From the NCBI GenBank assembly GCA_002402825.1, contig DHGP01000042.1:48000-55680 (forward strand): 7,681 nucleotides of DNA, in the 5' to 3' direction. A program made the position numbers and the translations under genes. Shown here piece by piece: positions 1-6,353 of this stretch (within the stretch, counting starts at the first letter, position 1; the number at the start of each line of letters is the position of its first letter). This DNA comes from Firmicutes bacterium UBA4795 (GTDB lineage: Bacteria; Bacillota; Desulfotomaculia; Desulfotomaculales; Nap2-2B). The notes below the pieces were generated by a model, which saw nothing but the letters and a program-made list of their open reading frames with translations, searched no databases and was not told the origin of the DNA.

Positions 1-45
1 TGTGCCTTTGCCCCTTTGAACCTAAGTAGTTACTTAATTTTTTAT

Positions 46-162
46 TTATTCTTCAGTTTTACTCTGACCTAAAATACCGCCTCCAAAAAGCAACAAAAAT
101 ATAACCACCAGGATTAAAATAAACCAAAGGCTACTGGAACTGTTTTCGAGGTTTAAGTCCAT
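46..162 (-). CDS. 38-residue single-pass membrane microprotein, YjcZ-like sporulation protein candidate
   Basis: The translation begins MDLNLENSSSSLWF and ends GQSKTEE. A Ser-rich hydrophilic N-terminus (residues 1-11) is followed by one hydrophobic helix (about 12-31) that ends in a GGGIL patch, then a short charged tail. This Ser/Asn-rich head, Leu/Ile/Val helix and glycine layout resembles the very short YjcZ-type sporulation membrane proteins of Firmicutes; that resemblance is from memory, not a search. The ATG is preceded by AAAGGGGGA with the G run ending 10 nt upstream. A second ATG five bases upstream opens only four codons, so it is not the gene start. The gene lies 65 nt downstream of the germination operon, and a mother-cell-type promoter can be read between them. 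An alternative is an unrelated toxin-like or regulatory small membrane peptide. I am fairly confident that it is translated and much less sure of the family. Confidence 0.6.
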   Translation of the reverse strand: MDLNLENSSSSLWFILILVVIFLLLFGGGILGQSKTEE

Positions 163-195
163 GTCATAAAATCCCCCTTTTTATATTTATATACC

Positions 196-224
196 ATATT
201 ATGGGGTTAGCTTTTAAAATGTTA
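196..224 (-). promoter_or_regulatory. Candidate mother-cell sporulation promoter (sigma-E/sigma-K type)
   Basis: On the minus strand TAACATT (224-218) is followed by a 14-nt spacer and CATAATAT (203-196). The B. subtilis sigma-E consensus is approximately KMATATT, 14 nt, CATANNNT; this site matches 6 of 7 positions at -35 and all fixed -10 positions. The same bases also nearly fit sigma-K (AC, 17 nt, CATANNNTA). It starts just past the stop of the D-like gene and would give a leader of about 25-30 nt to the microprotein. The match was made by eye in AT-rich DNA, so a chance hit is possible. Confidence 0.35.
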
Positions 225-227
225 CTC

Positions 228-404
228 TCATCGTACCCAGTTGTGATAAGCCCAAACAGCAATTGGTAAAACCAAGGTAAATATAGCTACAATAATAATG
301 CCTACCGCCCCTCTTTTGTGGTTGTGCTGCCAGGCCCAGCAGCTGTAAGTAACCAGGTAATAGGTAAGAAACAGTAAAAAAAGCAGCAAAAACCAAATAA
401 TCAC
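228..404 (-). CDS. Two-helix small membrane protein downstream of gerAC, germinant-receptor D-subunit candidate
   Basis: This 58-residue protein starts with GTG and is predicted to be an integral membrane protein. Helix 1 spans about residues 2-24 (MIIWFLLLFLLFLTYY...), a short basic loop QHNHKRG follows, and helix 2 spans about 35-53, ending AYHNWVR. AAAGGGG lies 9 nt before the GTG, and the start is only 17 nt after the gerAC stop, so it should be the fourth cistron of the ger operon. Small two-transmembrane proteins of about 55-75 residues encoded within or beside ger operons are known in Bacillus as D subunits, where they modulate the linked receptor. Size, topology and position here all fit. 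A TTG-initiated ORF in another frame over the same DNA (214-396) is far less protein-like: it has scattered Cys and no clean second helix. Identity as a D subunit is inference from architecture, not from sequence homology. Confidence 0.72.
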   Translation of the reverse strand: MIIWFLLLFLLFLTYYLVTYSCWAWQHNHKRGAVGIIIVAIFTLVLPIAVWAYHNWVR

Positions 405-421
405 CCTTTAATTCCCCTTTC

Positions 422-1681
422 TTACGGTGCTCCGGTAGGATTAATATTTCTTAACAAGCCAAAGCGCCTGAGGTGGATTTTTACGGTTACGCTGGTTTGG
501 GCCCGGGGGTAAAGTTCCAACCAATTTAACTTTTGCCACTGGGACCAGGTAACCACCAAACGCCTGGCCTTGTTTCCAAAGCCAAATATATCAGCCTGCA
601 TTTCATCCTGAGTTTTAAAGATTAAGTTTTGGGTTTTTTCGGCCAGTAATTTATTTAACCCCTTTTCCAGCAAAGATAATTTGGCCGGTTTTCCGTAATT
701 TATCCTGTTTTGGGCGGAAACAATTTCGCCATCTAAAAATATTCTTACGTAAATTTTAGGCCTATCCTGATTTAAAGTTACTTTCAGCTTGGGCTTTCTT
801 TCCATTTTTATTCTTAAGGAAATAGAATATTTAGGGCTGGTCGGGTCGGGAATGGTTAATAACGTTTGCTTAAGCCAACCGCGTAACAGGTTTAAAATTA
901 AAGTTTCTTCCCCGTTAAGCACACCCACCATCCTGCCTTGGTAAAAAACAGCCGTACCCAAAAGCTCAATATTATTGTCCCCTTTAAGCGGTAACTGACC
1001 GGCATAAAATTGGCCCTCCGAGGATTGTTCTTCCTCCGCCGGCAAATTTTCCGGCGGCTTTTCTTTTAAGCTAACCAACATGGCTACCGGCTGGACAGTG
1101 GTTAACTTTAGATCATTATAAAAATGGTGAATTTGACTAAAAGGAACAAAGCCCTCGTAACGTTGGCTGCCCATAAAAAGTTCGGCAAACTTGGCTGGAT
1201 TATTTTCCATTACTGGTTGAAACTGTCTAATCAGTTTTTGAGCCGGTCCGCAGGAAACCACTAAAAAGGTGCTGCGCCGAAATTCAAAGTAGCGTAATAA
1301 TTGGGTTAAATAAACATTTATTCCCTGGCGGGCCAGCTCTTCAGAAACTACCATTACCTTTAGGTGGGCTAAGGAAGGCTTTCTTTCTAATGTAGCGTTA
1401 AGCATATTTAAACCGGCCAAAATCGAGCGGCACTCCACCGTTATAGTCATAGTCGGCTTCGCCTGCCCTCCGGCGGCACCTCCTCCCCGGCCCATTCCCC
1501 CGCTGCCCATGCCGCGTGGTACTGCAATTTGCGCCGTTAAAACTAACAAATTTTCTTTTCCTTTGTCCAGTCCTAAAATCATTACGAAAGCTTCTTCATC
1601 CACTTCCCGAAAACCCCAGCAGCCGGTCTGAAACAGTAAATAGATTAATATAAATGAAAACAGGCAAAATTTTCGCTTCAT
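422..1681 (-). CDS. gerAC: Spore germination receptor C subunit, GerAC family lipoprotein
   Basis: This is the 419-residue C subunit of a GerA-type nutrient germinant receptor, expected to be lipid-anchored on the outer face of the spore inner membrane. It has a basic N-terminus and hydrophobic segment (MKRKFCLFSFILIYLLFQ), then TGC with lipidated Cys21 followed by WGFREVDE, the family's usual 'GCWD.rEi.d' signature. The -3 lipobox residue is Gln rather than Leu. The C-terminal GerAC domain (about 235-405) contains GTAVFYQGRMVGVLNGEET, typical of the family. Residues 57-72 form an unusual Gly/Met-rich loop, and 205-228 an acidic, Pro-rich linker. The ATG overlaps the gerAB stop in an ATGA arrangement, indicating translational coupling; GAGG lies 9 nt upstream. 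Length is close to the usual 370-420. The family call is secure; the germinant cannot be inferred. Confidence 0.95.
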   Translation of the reverse strand: MKRKFCLFSFILIYLLFQTGCWGFREVDEEAFVMILGLDKGKENLLVLTAQIAVPRGMGSGGMGRGGGAAGGQAKPTMTITVECRSILAGLNMLNATLERKPSLAHLKVMVVSEELARQGINVYLTQLLRYFEFRRSTFLVVSCGPAQKLIRQFQPVMENNPAKFAELFMGSQRYEGFVPFSQIHHFYNDLKLTTVQPVAMLVSLKEKPPENLPAEEEQSSEGQFYAGQLPLKGDNNIELLGTAVFYQGRMVGVLNGEETLILNLLRGWLKQTLLTIPDPTSPKYSISLRIKMERKPKLKVTLNQDRPKIYVRIFLDGEIVSAQNRINYGKPAKLSLLEKGLNKLLAEKTQNLIFKTQDEMQADIFGFGNKARRLVVTWSQWQKLNWLELYPRAQTSVTVKIHLRRFGLLRNINPTGAP

Positions 1682-2772
1682 CTTGCCTTACCTCTTTGTT
1701 TTCGCCGCCAAAAAGCAAAGGGAAGCAGTAAGGCCGGCAGCCCAAAAGCCGGAATGGCCCCAAAAGCACGCACAATTTGCGTATCTACCCATACAGCCTC
1801 ATTGATATTAGCCGGGATGAAGGCTATCGCCATCGTAATTACCACCACCGGTAAAATAAAGGGCCGATAATAAGGAAGTTTTAACCAGCGGGTAAGAATA
1901 AAGCACATCAGATAGCAGCCAAGACTAACTTTAATTAAGCAGGCTAAAACCCAAAGGGGAACAAAAACTGATTCCAGCCGCTGAACAAAGCGGCCAAAAT
2001 ATATCAGCCGGGAAGTTTCAAAGGTGGGCAAAGACATTTCCTGAAATACTGGAACCGGGAAAACCAGTTGAGTGGTAAAAATGGTAAAGGCCATAATTAA
2101 ACCGCTTAAAAAAAGACCGGTTAGACCAACCGGGCGTGCGGAGCTTTTAGGCAAAGAAGGATAAATTACCGCCAGCAAGAGAACTTCCGAAAAAAGAGAG
2201 CTTCTTTTTAAACCTTCAAAAAGTATTTCTTTTAAACCTGGGCCCCCTAAAGGAAAAAGATAATCCGTTTGCCAGTATGGAAATGGCAATAATTGGACCA
2301 AAAGAAGCAAAAAAATAATAATAAAGCCAACTATCCAAACACTGCGGTTAATGGCATCCAAACCAAGGTAGCAGGCTACGGCCGCCCCAACCAAAAGCAT
2401 CACCATAGCTACGCTTAAAGGCAAATTATTTAAGCTAACGGTTATGGTACGTTCCGCATATTGACGCAAGATTAAACTGGTAATAACCAGGAAGAAAAGG
2501 AAAATAATTATGGTAAAAAAAGCATTACCTATTGGACCCAGTAACTCTTCCCCAATTTCAATAATACTTTTATCACGATACCTTTCCAGTAAAATTGCCG
2601 TGGGAAGAAAAGCAATCGCCGCCACCAAAGTAGCTACCAGGAGAACTAACCAGGCGGCCGTCCGTCCCTCATAGGCTAAAAGGGCCGGAAAGGTCAGGAA
2701 TAACTCGGTAATTAACGCCATTGTAACCAGCATGACGGCCTCTTTTAGCTCTATTTTACTTTCCCGGCACAT
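1678..2772 (-). CDS. gerAB: Spore germination receptor B subunit, GerAB family transporter-like protein
   Basis: This is a 364-residue polytopic membrane protein with about ten hydrophobic helices, belonging to the GerAB/spore-permease family of the APC superfamily. The B subunit is the germinant-binding component of GerA receptors in the spore inner membrane. Family features visible include FPALLAYEGRTAAWL after helix 1, the ILRQYAERT segment near residue 105, YLFPLGGPGLKEILFEGL (about 172-189), and RLESVFVPLWVLACLIK (about 265-281). The chosen ATG has AAGGGG 7 nt upstream and overlaps the 3' end of gerAA by 17 nt; it overlaps gerAC by 4 nt. The N-terminal stretch MCRESKIELKEAV is hydrophilic, as is normal before helix 1. 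An internal ATG at codon 14 is possible but lacks the better ribosome site. No truncation or frameshift is seen. Function as a receptor B subunit is well supported by the AA-AB-AC order. Confidence 0.95.
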   Translation of the reverse strand: MCRESKIELKEAVMLVTMALITELFLTFPALLAYEGRTAAWLVLLVATLVAAIAFLPTAILLERYRDKSIIEIGEELLGPIGNAFFTIIIFLFFLVITSLILRQYAERTITVSLNNLPLSVAMVMLLVGAAVACYLGLDAINRSVWIVGFIIIFLLLLVQLLPFPYWQTDYLFPLGGPGLKEILFEGLKRSSLFSEVLLLAVIYPSLPKSSARPVGLTGLFLSGLIMAFTIFTTQLVFPVPVFQEMSLPTFETSRLIYFGRFVQRLESVFVPLWVLACLIKVSLGCYLMCFILTRWLKLPYYRPFILPVVVITMAIAFIPANINEAVWVDTQIVRAFGAIPAFGLPALLLPFAFWRRKQRGKAR

Positions 2773-4561
2773 TAGAATTCCCCTTCTTGGGCTGATTTAA
2801 CCATTCACGGCTTACTTTAGGCTGCCTCTGTTTACGCTGCGGCTTAAGAAAACCTGGGCGTTCTTCTTGCTTCCACACCGGCCCCCTGATGAATACATCA
2901 GCGGTGGCCTGTTTAATTGTAGCCAGGGGTGCTAAAAAGGGTACGCCAAAAGATTTAATCCCGGCTAAAAGAACAAGTTGGATATATAACCCAATTACCA
3001 GCCCCCAAATACCAAAAATTGCTCCCAGGAAGATATAAATAAATTGCAGCAGGCGAACGCTGAAATTAAGGATATAATTAGGAACGGCAAAACTACCAAT
3101 AGCGGTAACCGCCACCACAATAATTAAAATAGGGCTGATAATATTTGCGGCCACCGCAGCCTGACCTAAAATTAATGCCCCTACAATACTTAAGGTAGGG
3201 CCAATTAAACCAGGAATGCGAATGCCTGCTTCCCGGATAAGTTCAAAGATAAACTCCATTACTAATAATTCTACGACCGAGGGAAAAGGAACATTTTCAC
3301 GGGCCGCGGCAATAGACATGAGCAAATCCGTAGGAATCATTTCGTGATGGTAACCAACAACGGCTATATAAATACCGGGTAGAAAGGTAGCCATAAAAAA
3401 GCCAAACAAACGGATAAATCTTAAAATAGTACCGTAAGGCCAGCGAATATAGGCATCTTCAGCCGTATGAAAAAGAGCAAAAAAGGTAGCTGGAACAAGT
3501 AAAGCAAAGGGACTTCCTTCCAGCAAAAGGCCCACCTGACCTTCGGTAAGCCCGGCCACAACGCGGTCCGGCCTTTCGGTGGTCAGGATTTGGGGAACAA
3601 AACCAAAGGTGTTATCTTCAATAAACTGTTCTAAGACGCCGCTTTCCCCAACGTAATCAGTGGCAAGGCGGCTAAGACGGTTTTTAACTTCCGCCGCCAG
3701 CTTAGGGTTGGTTAAGTCATTAACGTACATTATGGCGCAATTAAGCCGGTTAAGACGACCTATTTTAATAAATTCCGTCACCAAATCAGGAGAATGAAAG
3801 GAACGGCGAATTAAAGCCGTATTGACCCGCAAAGTTTCGGTAAAACCCTCCTGGGGACCCCGAATAACCAGTTCCGCAGTGGGCCGACTAACCGTACGAT
3901 GCTCCCATCCTTTTGTTTCCACAAAAATTGCTTTAGGACAAAAATCAATTAATATAGCTGTCGAACCATCTAAAATAGCGTCAACCACCGTATTAAGGTC
4001 ATCGGTTGTTTCGGCTTGGTTGCCAGGTAAAAGACGGGTCATGACAGTTTCCAGCAGGGTGGGTCCAGGGTCTAAACGCAAACGGGATAAAAGCATTAAG
4101 GGCTCTAAAACGTGGCTGTTCTGTAAATTTCGGTCGGTTAAGCCGTCAACAAAAATAAGGGCGGCGGCTACTGGTGGATTTGTTCCAATGGAAAAATCAC
4201 GAAAAACAATATCCCTGTTCTGGGGCAGGTGAAATGTTTCCTTTAATCGGGTAATATTTACCTCCAGGCTGGCCGCTATTTTCTTTTGAGCCATTTCGGT
4301 TTTTGTTTTAGGCGCGTAAAACTTAGGCCAGGCTGCCGCCCTTACCGGACTACGAAAGCGACCTTTGGGCGTCTGGGAAGGTATTTCGGGAGAGGGGGAT
4401 AACGGTAGTAATTCAGTCTCTTTTTCTGTTCTTGTTTTTTCCTTCTGCTGCTCTTTTTTTTCTTTTTGTCCTAGTTGTCCTGGCGGTGTTTCCTGTTCCC
4501 CGGTTTGTTCTACGGACGCTTGAAAAGTAAACAACTCCTTGAGCCCCGACCAAAAAGCCAT
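2756..4561 (-). CDS. gerAA: Spore germination receptor A subunit, GerAA family, with extended hydrophilic N-terminus
   Basis: This is the 601-residue A subunit of a GerA-type germinant receptor. Residues 15-60 are Gln/Glu/Lys/Pro-rich and probably disordered, making it longer than the common 480-540 residues. The cytoplasmic soluble GerA domain runs about 95-350 and includes RGPQEGFTETLRVNTALIRR (234-253) and FIEDNTFGFVPQ (313-324), followed by LLEGSPFALLVPA. A membrane domain of about five helices spans 350-545, with REAGIRIPGLIGP (443-455). The tail (555-601) is basic. GGAGG lies 7 nt before the ATG. The gene is first in the ger operon and overlaps gerAB by 17 nt. GerAA subunits oligomerise and are thought to act as the receptor's channel. 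SpoVAF is a paralogue of the same family, but the following gerAB and gerAC favour a true receptor. Confidence 0.95.
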   Translation of the reverse strand: MAFWSGLKELFTFQASVEQTGEQETPPGQLGQKEKKEQQKEKTRTEKETELLPLSPSPEIPSQTPKGRFRSPVRAAAWPKFYAPKTKTEMAQKKIAASLEVNITRLKETFHLPQNRDIVFRDFSIGTNPPVAAALIFVDGLTDRNLQNSHVLEPLMLLSRLRLDPGPTLLETVMTRLLPGNQAETTDDLNTVVDAILDGSTAILIDFCPKAIFVETKGWEHRTVSRPTAELVIRGPQEGFTETLRVNTALIRRSFHSPDLVTEFIKIGRLNRLNCAIMYVNDLTNPKLAAEVKNRLSRLATDYVGESGVLEQFIEDNTFGFVPQILTTERPDRVVAGLTEGQVGLLLEGSPFALLVPATFFALFHTAEDAYIRWPYGTILRFIRLFGFFMATFLPGIYIAVVGYHHEMIPTDLLMSIAAARENVPFPSVVELLVMEFIFELIREAGIRIPGLIGPTLSIVGALILGQAAVAANIISPILIIVVAVTAIGSFAVPNYILNFSVRLLQFIYIFLGAIFGIWGLVIGLYIQLVLLAGIKSFGVPFLAPLATIKQATADVFIRGPVWKQEERPGFLKPQRKQRQPKVSREWLNQPKKGNSNVPGK

Positions 4562-4599
4562 CCTTTTTCCTCCGTCTAACGAAAACGTCCTTTAAGAGG

Positions 4600-4629
4600 T
4601 AGGATAGCCAAAATAAACAGAAATTATGA
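4600..4629 (-). promoter_or_regulatory. Candidate forespore sigma-G promoter for the ger operon
   Basis: On the minus strand TCATA (4629-4625) and TATCCTA (4606-4600) are separated by exactly 18 nt. The sigma-G consensus is approximately GMATR, 18 nt, CATNHTA, so the match is 4/5 and 6/7. The -35 overlaps the last codons of thrC, and initiation near 4593 would leave about 30 nt of leader containing the gerAA GGAGG site. Germination receptor operons are classically sigma-G dependent, which makes the site plausible. Each box has one mismatch, so this is a candidate only. No intrinsic terminator is visible between thrC and gerAA, so readthrough is also possible. Confidence 0.35.
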
Positions 4630-6117
4630 AGTTAAGCTGTTAACTACTGTTTGTTTCATCCTGGCCGGGTCTATAACCAAGGTATGACGAACTGCTTTTT
4701 GGGCCAGATTTCTTAGCCCGGGTGGGATTTTTAAACCAGTAGTTCGGGCCAGTACATCTAATAGCTCAAAAGCACTTTTATTTTGGGTTGCTTTCTCACC
4801 TAAAATTGCTTTAACCACGTGAGGACAGAATTTAAAAGGGCTGGCCGTAGAAACAAGGACCGTTTTACTTGCGTCGCCGGTTTGGGAAAAATATTTAGCG
4901 TAAACATTTTTGCCTACCGCAGTATGTGGGTCCAGAACATAATCGTACTGCCGGTAAGTATCCTTAATGGCGACCAATGTTTCCTCATCAGTGGCAAAAT
5001 CAGACCAAAAAATAGCCTTTACTTTTTCTAAAACGTCATTATCCACCTGAAAGCAGCCTTTTTCCTGCAAATCAGTCATCCACCTTTCTACTTTAACTGC
5101 CTCATGGCCGGTAACTTCGTAAAGTAAACGCTCCAGGTTGCTGGCCACCAGAATATCCATGGAGGGAGAAATGGTCTGGTAAAAAGTCCGGTTGCGGTCA
5201 TAAAACCCGGTACGAATAAAATCGGCCAACACGTTATTTTGGTTGGTAGCACAAATTAACTTTCGAACAGGTAAACCCATTTGCCTGGCGTAAAAAGCCG
5301 CTAAAATGTTACCAAAATTTCCGGTTGGAACCACAAAATTTATTTCTTCCGGTGGAGTTATTTCCCCTTGTTTTTGTAAATCAAGGTAAGCCGAAAAATA
5401 ATAAACAATTTGCGGCACCAGCCTTCCCCAGTTAATGGAGTTGGCCGAAGAAAAGCAGTAAGGACTTTTGGGAAGCAAATAAGGCATCTCCTTAAAAATT
5501 TCTTTTAACCCGCTTTGGGTTTGGTCAAAATTACCCCTTACGCCTACTACCTGGACATTACTTCCCTCCTGGGTGACCATTTGCAGTTCCTGCATTTTAC
5601 TGACCCCTCCGGCCGGATAAAAAACAATAATTTTTGTCCCTTCAACATCCTTAAATCCTTCCAGGGCTGCCTTTCCAGTATCTCCAGAGGTAGCGACCAA
5701 AATAGCTATTTTTTTACCTTCTTCTGTCTTAGCCACCGCGTAGCGGAGAAGATAAGGCAGTATTTGCAGGGCAAAGTCCTTAAAAGCTCCGGTGGGTCCG
5801 TGCCATAATTCTAAAAGGTAGAGCCCGGCGTTTAATTTTTTTACGGGAGCAATTTTAAGGCCGGGAAAATTTTTTTGGTGGTAAGCTCTGGTGATACTTT
5901 CCTTTAATTGGGCCGGAGTAAAATCCGTCAGAAATAAATTTAAAATATAAAGAGCCCGTTCTTGATAACTTACTCCAACTAAACCATTAAGCTGTTGTTT
6001 AGTTATATAGACAGGAACAGAGGGCACAAATAGTCCTCCGTCAGGAGCCAATCCTGACTTAATTGCTCTAGCCGCGCTAAAAGAATGAATTTTTCCCCTG
6101 GTGCTTTCGTATAACAA
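4624..6117 (-). CDS. thrC: Threonine synthase, PLP-dependent
   Basis: Converts O-phospho-L-homoserine to L-threonine in the cytoplasm, the last step of threonine synthesis. With the TTG start the protein is 497 residues, normal for the long bacterial form. The N-terminal threonine-synthase domain has GLAPDGGLFVPS. The PLP lysine is in HGPTGAFKDFA (K113 from the TTG), the phosphate-binding loop is ATSGDTGKAA, and SSANSINWGRLVPQ and VVPTGNFGNILAAFYA are further hallmarks. The ORF can extend to a GTG at 6127-6129, but AGGAG (6129-6133) overlaps that codon. Starting at TTG 6115-6117 leaves 11 nt after AGGAG and yields MLYESTRG, matching the family's usual M-x-Y-x-STRG beginning. The gene ends 62 nt before gerAA on the same strand. 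No lesions are seen. No other threonine-pathway gene lies within the window. Confidence 0.96.
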   Translation of the reverse strand: MLYESTRGKIHSFSAARAIKSGLAPDGGLFVPSVPVYITKQQLNGLVGVSYQERALYILNLFLTDFTPAQLKESITRAYHQKNFPGLKIAPVKKLNAGLYLLELWHGPTGAFKDFALQILPYLLRYAVAKTEEGKKIAILVATSGDTGKAALEGFKDVEGTKIIVFYPAGGVSKMQELQMVTQEGSNVQVVGVRGNFDQTQSGLKEIFKEMPYLLPKSPYCFSSANSINWGRLVPQIVYYFSAYLDLQKQGEITPPEEINFVVPTGNFGNILAAFYARQMGLPVRKLICATNQNNVLADFIRTGFYDRNRTFYQTISPSMDILVASNLERLLYEVTGHEAVKVERWMTDLQEKGCFQVDNDVLEKVKAIFWSDFATDEETLVAIKDTYRQYDYVLDPHTAVGKNVYAKYFSQTGDASKTVLVSTASPFKFCPHVVKAILGEKATQNKSAFELLDVLARTTGLKIPPGLRNLAQKAVRHTLVIDPARMKQTVVNSLTS

Positions 6118-6128
6118 ATAAAAGCTCA

Positions 6129-6133
6129 CTCCT
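6129..6133 (-). promoter_or_regulatory. Shine-Dalgarno site deciding the thrC start
   Basis: AGGAG on the minus strand shares its last G with the upstream GTG, so it cannot position a ribosome there. It lies 11 nt before the TTG at 6115-6117, a slightly long but usable spacing. Confidence 0.55.
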
Positions 6134-6196
6134 ATCTCAATTTTTTAGACAAAGAAACCGTTAGGCTGTGTGAAAACTAATTTTGTTAATTATCTT

Positions 6197-6206
6197 CCCC
6201 CACTTT
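6197..6206. repeat. Third half-site related to the thrC upstream inverted repeat
   Basis: CCCCCACTTT shares the 9-nt string CCCCACTTT with the right arm of the larger inverted repeat (6271-6279), in the same orientation. It is about 80 bp closer to thrC. It may be an additional, weaker binding site for the same factor or simple chance. Confidence 0.35.
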
Positions 6207-6220
6207 AAACTTATTTTAAG

Positions 6221-6281
6221 GCAATTTGGGGATAAGGATATAAAAAATATAGCCTGATATGAGATTTTATCCCCACTTTGC
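6221..6281. repeat. 15-nt inverted repeat upstream of thrC, operator-like or RNA hairpin
   Basis: Left arm GCAATTTGGGGATAA (6221-6235) and right arm TTATCCCCACTTTGC (6267-6281) are inverted copies matching at 13 of 15 positions, separated by 31 nt. The core TGGGGATAA/TTATCCCCA is perfect over 9 bp. Inside lies a smaller dyad, GGATATA/TATAGCC around an A run, with one mismatch. No U tract follows the right-hand end on either strand, so it is not a standard intrinsic terminator. TTATCCCCA differs from the canonical DnaA box TTATCCACA at one base. It could bind a regulator of thrC, or fold as a leader stem in a transcript from 6632 into thrC. No T-box signature was found. Confidence 0.5.
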
Positions 6282-6329
6282 AAAAATTAATACTCAAATA
6301 ATTGACTTTTCATACAGTCCAACGCCCCC

Positions 6330-6351
6330 TTGTCTCTCTCTTGTCTCTCTC
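6330..6351. repeat. Tandem 11-nt repeat, polypyrimidine/polypurine
   Basis: Two perfect copies of TTGTCTCTCTC (6330-6340 and 6341-6351) are followed by TCTTA, so the pattern runs into the stop codon of the 92-residue gene. Read on the minus strand it is an almost pure GA tract immediately downstream of that stop. Confidence 0.8.
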
Positions 6352-6353
6352 TC

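Noticed and set aside
1..45. Possible tRNA end (GGTTCAAA on the minus strand)
   Set aside because: The flanking bases do not form a T-arm or an acceptor stem, and there is no CCA-adjacent pairing.
22..50. Small hairpin (TAAGT/ACTTA) followed by a T-rich tract on the plus strand
   Set aside because: The stem is only five A/T-dominated pairs, and no plus-strand gene ends here within the window. On the minus strand no U tract follows it, so it is not a convincing terminator for the germination genes.
214..396. 60-codon TTG-started ORF on the minus strand
   Set aside because: It overlaps the D-like gene in another frame, has no well-placed ribosome site, and its composition (scattered Cys, QPQKRGGRHYYC) is unlike a folded or membrane protein.
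3822..4232. 136-codon ORF on the plus strand inside gerAA
   Set aside because: It is antisense to a strongly conserved gene, basic and Ser-rich as expected of a shadow frame, and shows no recognisable motif.
4819..5031. 70-codon plus-strand ORF inside thrC
   Set aside because: It is a shadow of thrC with no conserved features.
5515..5808. 97-codon plus-strand ORF inside thrC
   Set aside because: It is antisense to the conserved PLP-binding region of thrC and has no independent support.
6292..6318. Eight-codon mini-ORF (MKSQLFEY) in the thrC leader as an attenuator peptide
   Set aside because: It has no Thr or Ile codons and no paired terminator/antiterminator structure downstream.
6130..6353. 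T-box riboswitch upstream of thrC
   Set aside because: No AGGGUGG-type T-box sequence or following terminator helix is present on the minus strand.
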